Counted from the first letter of the stretch, positions 12,832 through 27,889 are shown. The stretch is DNA of 64,000 bases from Anseranas semipalmata (GCA_013399115.1 VXAA01001963.1:91250-155249); one strand, 5' to 3'. Notes: a model not told the origin generated them from the letters alone. Numbers and translations are program-made.

Positions 12832-15800
12832 CTTCATCTAAATAAAAGTCCACAGAAATGGGGTAAAACCTGACATTAACCATATTCTGTTTACTGAGCC
12901 CAAAAAGGGTGCACGTGTATTTTCATACAAATTGCAACCACTGTTCATCTGCTTTAAATAAAACACTTTCTTATAATGTCCTTCTACCAATGCAAACACA
13001 TTTTTTAACCCTCTCTTTTTTTTTTTTTTTTCAAAATAAGTGCTCTTTCATGTGAGCAGTCTCTCATTATTTGCTAACTTAATATCTGCGAACTTGAACT
13101 ATGTTTTACCAGCACCTTTCCTGATTGCCGTAATTAGGCTTGGCAGTGTGATACCTTGTTGCCTCATCCCTTATCATCCAAAACTAAAAAGATCTCTGGT
13201 GGCAATTGCCTTGTGGAACTTGTTTAATCTCTCTATTCTCTGTCTCTCATCTGCTAAAGTGTTCTTTTTTTTTTTTTTCTTTTTTCCATAGAAGACTGAG
13301 ATGCCAGCTAGTAGCATAATCATAGTACAAATGAATATTTGATGCCAAGCATTGATTTGGGAGATCATTAGTAGAAACTGCAAATTGTAGTGAAACCAAG
13401 CAACTGGATATCCTGGGAAATTACAAATAATATTAGACAGAAATAGAACTTAAACGCTTAAGACAATTATTTCCACATACAGAATAATTTATCAAGAATT
13501 ATGGTAGAAAACTATATTTTCATCAAGAGCTTTGGACATATTCTAACCATATGTAGCTGCAATATACCTATTACTGGGAGAAAACAGGGAAAAAAAACAG
13601 TATTTTCTCTTTTTCTTGTTTATCTATTTTGTATACTTTGCAATACAATGTGAAATTGCCTCTATATAGTCTCACTGATGGTTAACCACATTTTCTGTTT
13701 TATACATTTGACTAGTAACATTGATTCATTAGGAACAACATGACTTACTATTTTATTAGGATAGACTCTAAAAGACTTCATCAAGGTTTGGTCCTCTCTG
13801 TTCTAATCATTGATCCTCAATCACACAGAGCTCAAAAAATGTTTGTACATGTCTTCCCCAGGTTCTCAATGGGGCCATTTATTAGTAATGGAAACTGATG
13901 TGTTATATAGTTTTGAATCTATTTTAATTTTGATACTTATTAGAATAAGACCTTTGTAACAAATTGTAAACCACATTTCCATAATCCTCTGCACTTATGT
14001 TCAGGCCCAGCTTTGTTCTGTCTGATCTAGTTAACTGTTCAAGAGCTGCTGAGCAAGGCTGGAACATCAGACCACATGATTTGTATATTGTCTGCATTCT
14101 TGGTGCTTCTTTTTTTCAAGAAAGCGATAGGTAAAAGGCAAACTGTGTCTCTGATGCCTTTATACTCTTGATCTGGAGATGAACTGATGTAGATTAAGTA
14201 ATTTTATAAGTCTGTAAGTCATATACAAAGCCAGAGTAAGAATAGCAGCAGTCACGTAAGAAAGCAGAACGAGGAGGCAAAAAATTTAGCAGCAATGAGG
14301 CTTTCCCCTGAAAGTCTGAATGTTGACTGTTGTTGTATCTGTCTTACTGCTCTGCAAAGCACTTAGGTAAAGTAAAAGCACTGAATAATATGTGGATTAT
14401 GAGTCATAATCATACAGCTAAGCAATAGGGAACTTTGAGATAGGCAGCACATGACTGGGGAAGGGGGTGTGAGGGAGTGCTAGCTGTGCACACTGACATG
14501 GAATACAGAATTGACTTTATTTCTGTGAGTAATATAGCTAGGTTGCAATTAATTATGCCAAAGACATGAGCAAAGCCATCCTACTAATGATCCCAAGGAA
14601 TTCCAGCAGAATTCAGTAGACCAGGCACAGTACAGTGGGAACCTGGCTATGCAATACACAGAGATCCACTTATAGATGTGCTGGGATTCCCTGGGAACCT
14701 CCCTTTTAGGAGAATGCGTGAGTTCAGCATCAGTGGAGAGCAGAGCGGGTTTTGCATAGAGCCGCTAAACCTGCAGGAACCAAATGCAGTGGGAAGAGCA
14801 GTGCAGAGCCCTCTGGTTCTGCCTTGCCAGAACAGATGAACCCTGATAAACTGGGTCTTAGAGATACCTGGAGCACAAGCATTACATCCAACTGTGTGCC
14901 TAAGTTTTTGCATCCTCTGGGACATTGTATACTTCTATTACTTCTTCAGCTAATGAAATCTGATGGCTAGTCATACCTGAGGTAAAATATTATTCCTAAA
15001 CAAGCACAGTTGGGGTTTGTGCTCTCTGCATCATTGATCAGTTATGCTCCTCTTAGTACTAATCAGTAAAGTAATTTGATCTGTGATGAAAATGATCTGT
15101 TTTAAATTGATCTTTTTATATTCAAATCAAATATCAACAATAACAGAAAAGGTATTTGTCAATGAAGAGACAGAAAGCAAGAGGAGAGAGTTACTTGCTC
15201 CAAGTGCACTTGTATAGGGATTAATATGGCTTTCGAAGAAAGAAGGAACCTTAAAAATATTGCCTGTGCTGATATACTCAGGCATATTAAGCTTAGGCAG
15301 GGCTACTAAATAAAGGAAGGAGCAGAAGGGATGAGATTACAAAAGCTGACATTCCCCACAGCACTGCATGAGTCGGGGCATTGCATATTGGAACAGAGCC
15401 ATGGTATAAGCATGTTGTTATACACAGCGCACCTCCCGTTGGTGAATCATAACTCTGGGGAAATTTCCCTGCAGTGCAGAGCAACCTGCAGGACACATGC
15501 ACTTTGCAGAATGGGCTGCATGTTTCCATCCTTTCTCTAGGCACATTCCAAGAGCTGAAAACAATGACAGCAGCTATGTATCTATTCTGCCAGCAAAACT
15601 AAACTGATGCTTCAAAAATAATCTCTTCCTCTGCATACACACACACTGAATTTCCCCTCTAAAACCTCATCTCAAGGTGGCAGGGCTCTGAGCATATCCC
15701 TGCAGGTTTGGCTGCCCAGGCTCAGGGCCAGGCTAGAGGCAGTGCAGCCAGTGACCATGCAGAGAGCTCTGTGACCAGCTGCAGGGAGGTCCCTGGCCCA

Positions 15801-15924
15801 GTGGCTGACATCCCAGCCTGGCCTCAACCCATCCCTGTCCCCATGGGGCTGCCCAGCCCTCTTGGGGCTGTGGCTCACCCTGGTGACTGTCTCTGGACCT
15901 CTTCCCACCTTTAATTGTTACACA
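12832..15924. other. Intergenic, nothing recognised
   Basis: AT-rich with T runs at about 13018-13032 and 13265-13278. The segment 15670-15920 becomes GC-rich just before the CR1 fragment. It may belong to another, unidentified insertion. Its short frames on both strands are composition effects. Confidence 0.55.
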
Positions 15925-16233
15925 GGAGGAGCGGAGGGGCAGGCTCTGATCTCCCCTCTGGTGAGAGGACCCAAGGGAACGGCATGGAGCTGTGACAGGG
16001 GAGGGTCAGGCTGGATGTTAGGAAAAGGTTCTTCACCGAGAGGGTGGTCAGGCACTGGAACAGGCTCCCCAGGGCAGTGGGCACAGCACCGAGCCTGCCA
16101 GAGCTCAAGAAGCATTTGGACAATGCTCTCAGACATATGGTCTGATTTTCAGGTGGTCCTGTGTGGAGCCAGGAGTTGAACTCAATGATTCTTGTGGGTC
16201 CCTTCCAATTCAGGATACTCTATGATTCTATGA
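15925..16233 (+). mobile_element. CR1 LINE 3' fragment
   Basis: A plus-strand copy with the CR1 ORF2 end: the segment at about 16020-16080 reads as [18 protein letters not shown]. It is followed by the short 3' UTR (cttgtgggtcccttccaatt) and the terminal tatgattctatga at 16221-16233. The 5' end fades near 15925. The adjacent 15670-15920 is also GC-rich but I do not recognise it as CR1. The copy is heavily 5'-truncated and inactive. Confidence 0.88.
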
Positions 16234-19200
16234 CTACTCTGGAAAAGCTGTTACTGTGAGCATGATAGAATTATCTCATTCGAACACATGAACACAGTGA
16301 GGGCTTCTTCAAGTGGGAAAAGATAGAGGGTGAATATTAAAGGATTAGGGCAATTGTCTCAGGTGATGGGAGATACTGCAGCCAGAGCTGTTGTCTTGGC
16401 AAAGGGGCAGGTTAAGGGTGAAGGCTCTAACCAATTCAGTACTGTGATCTGGATGTCAGTCTGGGGCATTAAAACTGACAATTATGTACTAAGCTTGGAA
16501 GACTTGGAATACCTCTACCTTAATATTTTAAAAGATAGCATTAAAGACGGTTGAGTGATTCAGTTTTTGAGCAGTTAAGTGACTGGTCTTTTTTTTCTGT
16601 CAGGAAGATGAGATTTCATCTGGACTGGCCATCAGATGAACAATGAACATCTGCTTCATACATCTTAAAATAAGTGGTAAAAGTTGGAAGTGGAAAGACC
16701 ATTTCTAGTTCATGAGCCAAAGTTCCCATGAACCATAATAACAACACAGAGGTAGTACCTTCCTGTGCCTGTGCAACTGTCTAGAGAATCATTTGAAGCA
16801 AAGCAGACTCTTGAAATGGTTACATTATTGTAGAGAGATGGGTGCTGAGTTAGTCGCTTATTAACAATAGCACTTTATACAGGCAATGCAGATGCACCAG
16901 CAGATGTTCAGGCAGTATTGATTCCCCATTTGCTCCTAAGGGGAAATACTGCTGTTCTTGACAGCTCTGCATATTCATTGTCCTCTGACAGTGTAGGATC
17001 ACAGGTAGGGTTGAAATCAAGCTACAGGAAACCTAGCCGTGCAACTGGTAAGGGGTAAGAAAGAAGGGAGTGTATCTTCCAGAAGGCTGAGGAAGACCAA
17101 GGTTATAAACTATGCTCAGTATTTTGAAGTGAAATCACTTGTGTTTTCATTCATTGTCATTTCTGAACTGTGAGCTGTGAAGGCCATTAGGATGCACCTT
17201 AATGTTCTCTGAAGCATAACTTTGGTAGAACTTCCTTTTGACAAGAATTGACTATTATCTAGATATCCACACAAGACATATAACATGATGTCCATTCTGT
17301 GAGAGTTTTAGTTGATATTTAGCTCATCTAAGTCCATTACCTAAGTGGCTTCTGTTTCAGTAGGTACATTCAATCTCTCTCAAGGAGAGGAATCTCTAGC
17401 TCAATCAATAGGATCGTTACATTTACATCATTCTTCATTGTTAGGTTCATGTTACTTGTACTTGATAAAAGGTAAAATAACTGGTAGCTGCCAAACCTGA
17501 GTAAATAAATACAGAACAAATTTAAACTGGCAGCCACATGTACATTTAATTGACATGTATTGATTTACAATTGCTAGTAGGCTTCAAAATCTTGTCCCAA
17601 GCTATAACCAGGCTGCTAAGAGAAGTGCTGTCTTTACACATGTTTACACAGTTTACTTTACTGGAGCTTTTTGTTACACAAAATCAAACATAGTCAAGTT
17701 TAAACCACTTACGACTAGATAGTTAAAGAATACATTGTTTACTGGGCCTTAAAAGCTTATAAACAGAAAGAATGAAAGAAAAATAAATTCTCCATGTAAG
17801 TTCAGTTTTGAAGTCTATGTAACTAGAAGCCACTGGAACACTGAGCTGGAAGAAGATTCATATGTGCTAGTTGATACCTCTGAAGGGACACTCAGACACA
17901 GCACTGCTTGAGGATTCTCAATCACTTGAAATTGTCCTATCCCCAGAGAGCAGATGTATTGTCCTGGTATTTAGCATGTATTGTGCTATTATTTAGCATG
18001 CATTTATACAGAGCAAGTGGCAGATTTACTGAGTGCAAAGGGGAAGGACCAGGTTACCATAAAAAGATAAGCCTGCAGAATAATTGCCATTAAGTTCATA
18101 TACAAACTTGACAGATAAAAAAGCTGACTCAGCCTTATATCTTCCATGAATATCTCCAGGTTCAAAAAATAAATACATTTCAGATTGTGATATGAATGTC
18201 TCCCTCCTTGCTTAGCCTCTCTGCAGGCTTTTAGAGCAAAATCAAACTTTGAATTTAGAAAGTGCCTAGAATATCCGTAAGAAGATTAATGTTGCATAAT
18301 GCACTTTATGCCCAGAACCATGAAGCCCCCCTGAGCACACCTGCTTCAGCTCTGAGGGGCACCTGGTGGTCACCAGGCACCAGTCGCTGTGGTTCACCAA
18401 ACTGCCCTTTTTGAGAGTTCAGCATTCACCCTTCTTTGCAAGCCTTAGTGATACCTAGAAATTAACCAAATAACTTAAAGCTAACAACAGGTAGGCACAC
18501 AGCACAGCTGCCATTCAGCTGCACAGCTGAACCTTTCATAAAATACTGTAATAGTTGCTTTATTTTTAAAACATGGTTGTAAAACAATGTTCTTCCTGCT
18601 GCTAGGTAATAAGCTTCAGTGGGATTGATACCATTCCAACAGGGTCATAAAACATCTCAGTTTCCTACTCTAGACTCTAGTGAGTCAAACGATACTGCTT
18701 CTCTTTGTTAGGTCAAAATGGAAAATAGATGTCATACTGAACTGAAGGAAGTCTTTTCCTGACACGGGTCAGATTCTGTCCCTGTTCAAAGATGCTTAAC
18801 TGAAACAAACCATTTGGTATATCTTTACTTCTCTCTTTCTGCTGAAACTTGTTTATTGATCTGTTTTGGGCAGTAATGGCATATGGTCTTTCCTCTGATC
18901 CCTCACCTGTGAAGCAGCTAAATAGGCATAAGTGGAGTTAAATTTGGCTTCTTCAAAAAGCTTTCTGTTTTTTTGACATGAATAATCCTTTCAGTGGCTG
19001 GGAATCTCATTCACATATTATGACAAATTTCCTAATTCAAGGAGGTTAAAATAACCTTTGCCATACCCTCAGATTTCACTCTCCAAAACTGTGAGTGTGG
19101 CTGCTCTCAAAACACATTTAGCAGATTTGAACACATACTGGTGCCTGAAATCACGTATTTATCTTTTCTTCTAAGCCTCATATTCCCCTGTACATTTTTT

Positions 19201-20099
19201 TTTTTTTTTTGTGGCATTTTAGTAGCCATTTTAGTGGCATTTTATTGCCTTCCCCTTTCCTTTAATTTGGAATTCATAGCTATAGGGACACTGGAGTGAA
19301 TGTAAAATACAGGAATATAATTCTGCTTTCTCTATGCTTGAAAAGAAAGGGGAAAAGGCAAAAAACACAGAGCAGGTAGTTTGAAAGCTTAACTTCCTCT
19401 GAGTCAAAATTCAAGTAATCTTCCACTTCATTTTAGTATTTTTTCTGTATGACACTACACACATGCTGATGATTTTCACATTTAGTGTCAGAGAGTACCG
19501 TATGTTTGAGAGATTACAGCTAGCTCATTCTGTCTGGCCCTGTGCTTCTTAACTCTTGAGTCATATATCAGCTTTGAGGTGTCAGCTATCACAAATCAAG
19601 TGTCAAAAGTGTACGTTCAGGAATAAAAATGAAGATAGAAAAGCAACTTTTCAGCCTGATCATATTGATGGCAAAAGCTATGTCATTCTCAGAGATCCAT
19701 GAGGTGGACTTAAAATAAGATATTAAATCAATGTGCTACTGTAATATATCAATAGGGCTCCTACAAACACACCTAGATTTCAGATAGACTTTTCTGAAAT
19801 CTCTGCTGCACTTGCACGTTAGCTTCAGTTATTGTCTGGAAAGGAAAGTTTTCTAATCCCGTGGCATATGTATGTTTACAAAATCCTGTCACCACCTTTG
19901 AGAAGCTGCTAAAAAGCAAAGCTATAAAATGTGGACGTACAGACTTCTCCTTACAGACAACTGCTTCCTGCAGTTGCCAACACCCGGCTCATCTTATGTT
20001 TGTACACAGTATAGACAAGGTGTAGACATACTGTGGGCTACAAAGCAAACATGAGGGAAAGAAGATTGAGGTGGCTGTTAAGGTAAGCTGAAGGTAAGC
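16234..20099. other. Intergenic, nothing recognised
   Basis: No gene. A perfect small hairpin (cctggtg-gt-caccagg) lies near 18360-18380 in a slightly GC-rich patch. A T run at about 19197-19210 is the only other simple repeat noted. Confidence 0.55.
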
Positions 20100-20760
20100 A
20101 CAGCCTGGTGGGCTGCAAAACCCCAGGGCATTTTCCTGTTGCTGTGCATGCTGCTGTTCCCATTCCCAGGCCCAACCAGAAGTCAGGGAGTCCAAAGAAG
20201 CGAACACACACATCTGGCAACACAGACCGACGTGAAGAGGGCAGTGCCTCCACCAGCACCCACACACCCACTGCTTTGCACCAAGGGCACTCACGTGGAT
20301 GTGAGTGCCTCAGGTGGCTGACCTTGTTCTCACTTGCCAGCTAATGAGGCTCAGAGCTTGCTAGCACATCTCACGTATGTATGTGGGTCTCTCTGGCAGC
20401 TGACTCCAGTCTCCCTGGCCACCGGCACCTAGACCTATGGGTCTTTTCAACGCCTGGCCTCTGTATGCAGGAGCAGACACTCTGACCTCTTGTTTCAGTC
20501 ACCAGCTAGCCTGTCATGACGCTCACGGTTGATCAGCACGTTCACATGGGAAAATAGGTGGGAAGAAGAGAGTTTAAGAGCAAGATGGACTGAAGCAATC
20601 AAGCGCAGGGCTTGGCCAGACATGCACACTGCCCAGCAGCTTACTCAGACAAGACTGACCCCTTTAACCTCCTCTCCATTTTCGCACTCACTCCTCCCTG
20701 ATCCATCTCCATCTCTTCCTTTCACTACATTTGGCCCGGCCCCTTCCCTGAAAGTGCCAT
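20100..20760. other. GC-rich island, possible old LTR or other repeat, unidentified
   Basis: This roughly 660-bp block is clearly richer in G+C than its AT-rich neighbours. It has palindromic pieces such as actcacgtggatgtgagt near 20289 and a C/T-rich end (20660-20760). Open frames on both strands are short and unlike any protein I know. Its sharp composition change suggests an insertion, perhaps an LTR, but I cannot name a family. Confidence 0.3.
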
Positions 20761-22273
20761 AATAAGTTTTTTTCATTCCCACAATCCCCAAAACATGCCA
20801 TAATTAGTTTTACAGAACCTCATGAGTCCTCTCAAATACCTTATTAAAAGTTTTCTCTTTCCCATGATATCTATGATAATCTTTTTTCCCTCTTTCTTAT
20901 CAACAACACAGTTCTGGCTGAAACTCCTCAAGGCTATGCTTCAGCAGTTCCTTCAGTGGCCCATCAATCAGTGACCTAAGAATTCCTGTATCTGTTATTG
21001 TCTTGTTATCTCCTGTTCCTTAGGATCTGTAGTATCAGAATGTTTAATTTATTTCTTTTCTTGTCTCTTGTTCTTGCCTTTTACGCTGAGTAGCTGTTAG
21101 CCAGATACCCTCACATTCCTCAATAGCCTCAAACTGGCTGCGTGCCCTCCCTGGATAACAATTGTCTTCTCTCAGAACATGAAATCAAATGAAATGAAAT
21201 CAAATTGGCAGTCTGGGAAAAAGTAACCCAGTCCCAATATGTTTAATTCCAATTGAGAGATAAAATGTTCTTGTTCTTCACAGCCACTCACAGAAATGTC
21301 CAAACACTCTGCTTTGAGAATAAACATTCCCAGAAACACAGATTTCAATGACTATGTTTCAGCAGTGGAATGTTCACACTTTCAAAACAAGCTGTGAACT
21401 CCAAAGTTAAAACGAAATTGTCCTTCAAGCATTTCTTTTCTCTGTTATTCCAGCAACCTCCACAGGTTTTAAATGTGTTCGTCTGTAAATTTTATTTTCT
21501 CAGGGTCTAACTTAAGGCAACAGATGGCATCTATTCAATCGTTTGCTTTATGCATAAGCATAAATATGGTTGTACATTTTCCTTTGAATGTTCATAGGCT
21601 ACCTGTGGTACAAATCTGTTTTTAAATTCAAACAAGTTAGCTATCGGCTTACTTATGATCTCATAATTAGTCAATGGGGCATTTTTACCTCTGCTAAACA
21701 GTTTTTCAGACACTATGCTAATGTTATACAGATGTTTTTCCATTCACAGCTGGCTTCAGATTATTTCTGGTCATTTTAGATAGTTTCTCAGTTTCAGTGG
21801 CTCTATTTAGGATATGCATACATGAGAAAACAAGCATTCAATGATTATAGAAAAAAATATAACACACTAAATCGTTAGAAAGAGAAGTGCACTGTTAGAT
21901 TTACTTATTAAAATGATTATTTCAAAATTCATAGCTTTATCCAAGACATGGATCCTTTAGCTGCAAATCTATAATCCTGTTGCTAGACTCTGTAGTGAGG
22001 AAAAAGGTAAGGTCAGCCAAACCTTTGTGAGGCTAACATCCGCAGATGCAAGACAAAAGGGAATGCAATTAATGTAAATTAATCTATTTAGCAATAAATG
22101 CATATAATTTCTGTTATCTATCTAAGAAGGGAAGGAAAATCTAGAGGTTAAATTTGAAATTTTGAAATCTGTAACGGCAGAGAAGAAATCTATTATGAAT
22201 GAATAACAGTTTCTATCAGGAATCAGAGATCTGTGAGCATGATGTATCTTTTGAAATAAGCATGGCTCTTTTG

Positions 22274-22297
22274 AAAATAAATAAATAAATAAATAAA
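22274..22297 (+). repeat. (AAAT)n microsatellite
   Basis: About six perfect aaat/aaata units in AT-rich intergenic DNA. Confidence 0.95.
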
Positions 22298-25200
22298 GTT
22301 AGTTTAATCTTCAAGCAGATAAGCCTGTATTCTTCATATATCTACAGTGATACCCACCAAAACCAGAAGTTATCTCCTGTGTTATAGAACAAAGAATGAA
22401 AGGATAATTTCTTATGATATTATCCTGTTTTAAAATGGCATTGTTCTTTGTTGCAATGGAATCCTCTCCTTCCTTTAAAAAGAATAAAATTATGCCGTGT
22501 ATTAGAGGAATTCATATTTTTTCACTGTGTACTGACTAGAAATATTCAGTAGGAACATACTCTGTAAAAAGGCCATTCAGGCCAAACTACTTTTGCAATA
22601 AGATATTATACAATAATAGGTTGATTAAATTTTCAATAAAATATTTTGGCACAGTTGTCATGACAATAATGAAAAACATGTTAATAGGATCCCATTTCAA
22701 AGTGCAAAAGTAGACAAAAAATCAGACATAACAGATTATACTCATTAAGATAACTGCAATGCAATTAAACGACTATCTATTCCATGACAAATTATTTTTC
22801 TGATTATGATAAGCTAAAATATTAATTTCTCATTCCATCTCTTCTATATGTGTCCACTAAAATTCTTCAGAACATATTACTCTGTTGTGAATAGAAACAT
22901 AAAGCACTTTTGTACAACAAATATCCCAACTAAAATGATTATTCAAGTATTTTCCTGAAGAAAGAAAATGGACTTGCAGATCTTTGAATAGTTCCTTAAA
23001 ACAGATTTATGTATTTTTATTTTTATTTGCCATCACAATTTATGATACTGGTTTTTATAATAAAAAAGCTTTTTTTTTTTTTAATACAGAAGTTTTTTTA
23101 ATTTAAAATCTATAAAATATGGACATAGAAAAAAAAAAGAAAACTTTTGTTTACTAAATAACCTATTAAAGCTAGAGTCAGCTGAACTGGTAAAAAAAGA
23201 AAAATAACCACAGCCATTACATGGAAGACCCTGACAAAAGGCGAGGGAATTCAGGACATTCCATTTCTGGGACATTCATGAATTTTCAGGTCCCTTATGA
23301 AGCTTCTGAATCTGGTCTAGTCAGTGATAAACATTGTAATCACTTGAAAGCTAAACCTCTCAAAATGTAAGTAACCTCTGTGAATTGGTTGCCTCTGTCC
23401 ATTTTCCCAGAAATAAAAAATCACATCTTTTGGCACCTTTACCTGGCAGATTTCCAGAAGAGGCTAAGGGCTGAGTGTGACTAGACATTACTAGAAAGAT
23501 GAGATCATTACACTGTTAATGTTTTGTATATTATTCCCAAAATACATATATATTTGCATGTAGGTTTTCTGGCAGGCTGACACTCCAAGTTATCTTAAAT
23601 GTTGGCCAAATCATCTATCATTTTGCTATAGTGGGTAGGTTACTGAAGATGTTTTGACATATACTACTGATGAATATGATATTTACTGTTGCAATACACC
23701 CCACAAAAAATATTTAAGTTAGAAAGCCAAGAACAAGCTGGCTTCAGGCTGTAAGTAAAATAATTTCCTCAGAGTTATCTATTCATTCTAGTGCTCCTGA
23801 TGCTGCATATTCTGTTATCTCTTACTTATCTGTTATGAGTACCATTTCTCATATTTCAAGAGTGGCTCAAAAAAGTACTTTTTGCATCTGTTAGGCTTAT
23901 GCCATAAATCAATTTCTTTGTACAAATAATGGAATAAACTGCAGAAGGTTGTAGTTTGGCTCCTGAGTTTTCAAATCAAGTCCTAAAGGCAAGATGGAGG
24001 AATTAACACCAGACTTCTCCCAGGACATTTTAGTAAAGGATTGTGGGAACTTCTTAAGGTACAAGTGGATTTTTTTTTTTTTTTTGTGCTGATCAAAAAA
24101 GTTGCATGAAAATAAAACAATAGAACAAAACAATTATTTATTGCATTGTGAAGTACTAATTCTGTTGTGTTGACAAAGTCTGTGAGAAACTGTTTATCAT
24201 CGCTCACAGATCTGACCAAATGCAGGAAGTTAGATCTCCTCAAAGGTTTATGCAACTTCTACATGTCATTACTTTCCCCATGTGTATGTAAAAGTGTATT
24301 CTTTTTTTAAAGTTAAATAAAATTTGAATGGTAAAATGCCAAATGTTCCGTTACTTGTTCATGGTCTCCCACTGGGGAGCTATACAAGTGAAAAAGGCTC
24401 CAATAACTGTTTTAACTCTGAGTATAGCCCATTTGGTTAAAGCTAGTTAAGCCACAAATTAGAAATAATAAAGCCAAAATATCCTTGCTTCTATTTTCCT
24501 CTATCAGAAATCACAACACAGATCATATGTAAATTAGATGAGTCTAAAATCAATGGGGCTGCTCAATAGGTATTATTCTATGTCAGTATGCGTGGCTGAA
24601 TGCAGCGACAGCTGCTGCCACCGCCACTCCTCTAAGGTAAAGACAAATGGTTCAGAATGTGATTTGTAAAAACCTTGTTCTGAAAGAAGCTATTCAAAAG
24701 CATTAAACTATAATCACTAGGTCATTCACCCAATCGATCAGAAGATTTATTATTCTTTGTCTAGATCTGTGGATTGTTGTCAGTTTTGTTCCTTCTCATC
24801 AATATTCAACTTTATGATGCTTTTTTTTTTTTTTCAAAAGAAAGGTGAGAATATGTAAACAGGAGAACTATGGGCTGTTTTTCTCAAACTATTGGAAGCA
24901 CGTATCGCAGCAAGCAAGCCACAGTTCATATACAGCATCAGAATTGTGGAGGAATGGGCACAAATGATATTCTTTCTTTGTCTATCTACAGAATATAATC
25001 ATCTCATTCATTAGTCAGCTAATGCACAATTTAAGGTTTGTGCACATGTAATGAACAAAGAGAAACTATAAAGTATACCCTGCAGAAGACCATGGAGTTT
25101 TGCAAGAATGACAGTTATCAGTAGCTGTGCTATATATCAGAAACACGTCACTTATAAAAGGCTGTTTATGTTTTATTCATGCAAAATAATTCAGTGCACA

Positions 25201-27788
25201 GGCCCTACCATCAGAAAATACATAGTGATGAAAGTGCCTGTGACACACTGTATTCACTGTGATACCTGTGTTCAGGTATTACGTGTATCTAAAAATATTT
25301 ACCATAGAATACCCTTAAAATCAGCAATTCTGAAATATCGAGAATACTTCATAGAGGGAAAAATAGATATTTCAAAAACTGAACTCTTTTAAAAATCCAA
25401 ACCAATCAAATTAATACAGTGGATTTTTTAATATATGTATTTTTAATTCTTCACATTTAGTGCAGCCACAGCTTAAAGGAGCGCTAGGGCACAGGATACA
25501 ACATCAAAGATGACTGGTATGTTGCTGATCAAATACACTGGGTTCATTTGGGTCACAAGTCTGTCTTATGGTCCTTTGCCTGGAGTAAGGTTGCTTCAGA
25601 TTACATACAACTAAATTTGGAATGCCTGGAAGAATTCTCTCTTTTTCTTTCTGTATTTTTTTTTCTTTTTGGCCTGAGTGTGACTTTAGCTACCCTTCAG
25701 TGATGAGACCTAGTACAAGTAATCATTGTAACCATTATATAGCTCAGTCTAGTGCATCCTGGGACTTGTGAATAAAATAAGACTGTTGCTGTTTCCAAGG
25801 GCAAAATCACTAAAAATTAGGATTGTTCTTAATTTTTATCAGGATAGCTTATACCTCTTTCCTGAGTTTCTCAAAATGAAAATCACACTATAGAGAATCA
25901 CCATTTTCTTTTGGGTGTCCTCACGAGCAAGTGTGAGAAAAAAGTTTAAAAAAACATGGTGTTTACAACATGCCTGTGTAACCGTTCCTGGGGCTATTTA
26001 AGATGGAGGAAGAAAGTAATCACACAGGCAACTGTAATAGTTCTGCAAAGGCTGCTTTTCCTTAAATAAACCAGTGATAATGACCAACCGAAGTAATAGG
26101 CTTTCTTAAATGCCTTCTCTCCTATCAGCAACAGATCGGTGGCTACAATCCCCCCCTATTGCTACTTTATATTCTAGATTGGAGAGATATCAATTGTTTT
26201 TACATTCTTTTTGTTGGGTTTCAGATGTTTTGTTTGTTTGTTTGTCCATTTTTTGTTTTTGTTTGCTTGATTTTTTATTTTTTATTTTTTATCTTTTTTA
26301 TTGAGGGAAAGTTTCTGGACTTGGAGATAGGTTGGCAATAAAAATGCTTTCTGTATCTAGCTCAACATTCAGACCATTGCCACCCATTTTCAGCCTGGTA
26401 GGCTATATCAAAACAAGGTCTATGCAAGGACTCTGTACCTTTGAAGTTGTTAGCCAGTTAACCAATTCAGATGAGCTTGAGAGTTAATAAAGTTTACACA
26501 AATTTCATAAGCATAGATAACCAGGCAGAAGAGAAGAGGGATTGGATGTTTATAAGTTAATGCTTAATAGCTTTCTATCCAGCCAGCAAATTTCTATAAA
26601 TTTCTGTTTCTGAATGTGGTGGCCTGCATGTTACTGCCAGAATGCTCTGCAGAAGAAGATGCTAGGTGTATGCAGTCATAACAGAAATTCTTGTTACTCT
26701 TCAGGTAAATAGTCAACCAAGAGGTAAATCCATAGGAGACCAGTCTTCAGTAGCTTCAATGCTCACCAAACTAGAAGCTTATATTTCTGAAGGGAGAAAT
26801 AAATGTGGTCAATCTGAAACAATGTTACTGGATTGCTATTTGTCAAGGGGAGGAAAGAAGAACTAAATTTAATTCATCTCTGGTGCTTCTGAGGTCATGC
26901 AGGTGCGCACAGGATTGGAGCCTGCACACTGGTGCAATTGACTGCTATAGAGATTGCTAACTCCAGCTCTTTCAAGGACCTGGCTCACTTGTCATATCCC
27001 AGCCACAAAACTCAATTTGAAACCAGATTCATCACTTTATTTCTTTACTGATGTACTATCAGAAGCATAAAATGCACCTGGTTAGTGATCTATGAGAACT
27101 AAGAGCTCTTATTACTTGCAGCTGTCCCATAACTCAGTCCAAAGGTGATGATCTCAACTTCCCTGTTTCTGCCATTTGACTGTTTCCATTTCTTACCCCT
27201 CACAGTATCATTCATACTGTACACCACCTGCCTATCATACATTTAACCGATTAATTTCTGTGTCTGTGTTTAAGCATGCTATCCCAATTGAGTCGTGGTT
27301 AGGATAATCTAATCAGTTTCACGAACTGGCAATATTGGAGGTTGTGCAGTCTGTACTTCCTTAGTGTGAAATACCCTTTCAATGACTACAGGTACCCTGT
27401 TTTGATCAGTCCAAGCTCAGTGGCCCACTTTAATAACACTTCTAAGCACCTCATTGCATATTTAAGCACTTCTAATGTACTTCTAATGCTTACATCTTGT
27501 TTTCAGTATCAGTTTCATGTTTTTCAAGCCTGCATAGTGGGTGCGACACTTTACAGGACCTTCATAGTATTGCTTATTTTTCAGTTTTTATTGCATTTCT
27601 TCAGCCTATGACAAATAAATGATATTTAAGGTAATTATGAAGGACCTTAAGGCACCTAGTGGGTGAGCCAGATCTTTGCAGTGTTTCCATTTCTCCTTCT
27701 TAAATTGTCTTTAATTTGTACTTTCTAAATGAAAATAGCACGAAGCAAAGAGATCCAGAGATACATTCCCTTCTATCACGAAAGCTTT

Positions 27789-27889
27789 AAAAGAGAGAGA
27801 AGGAAAAAAATGGAAAGAAAAAAAGAAAAGAAGAAAAAAGAGAAAAGAAAAAGAAAAAAAGAAAAAAAAGAAAAAGAAAAAAGAAAAAG
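27789..27889 (+). repeat. Long polypurine tract (GAAA-rich)
   Basis: About 100 bases of A/G with a single T at 27811, made of gagaga then irregular gaaa(a)n units. The lysine/glutamate- or phenylalanine-rich open frames over it are low-complexity artefacts. Confidence 0.95.
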
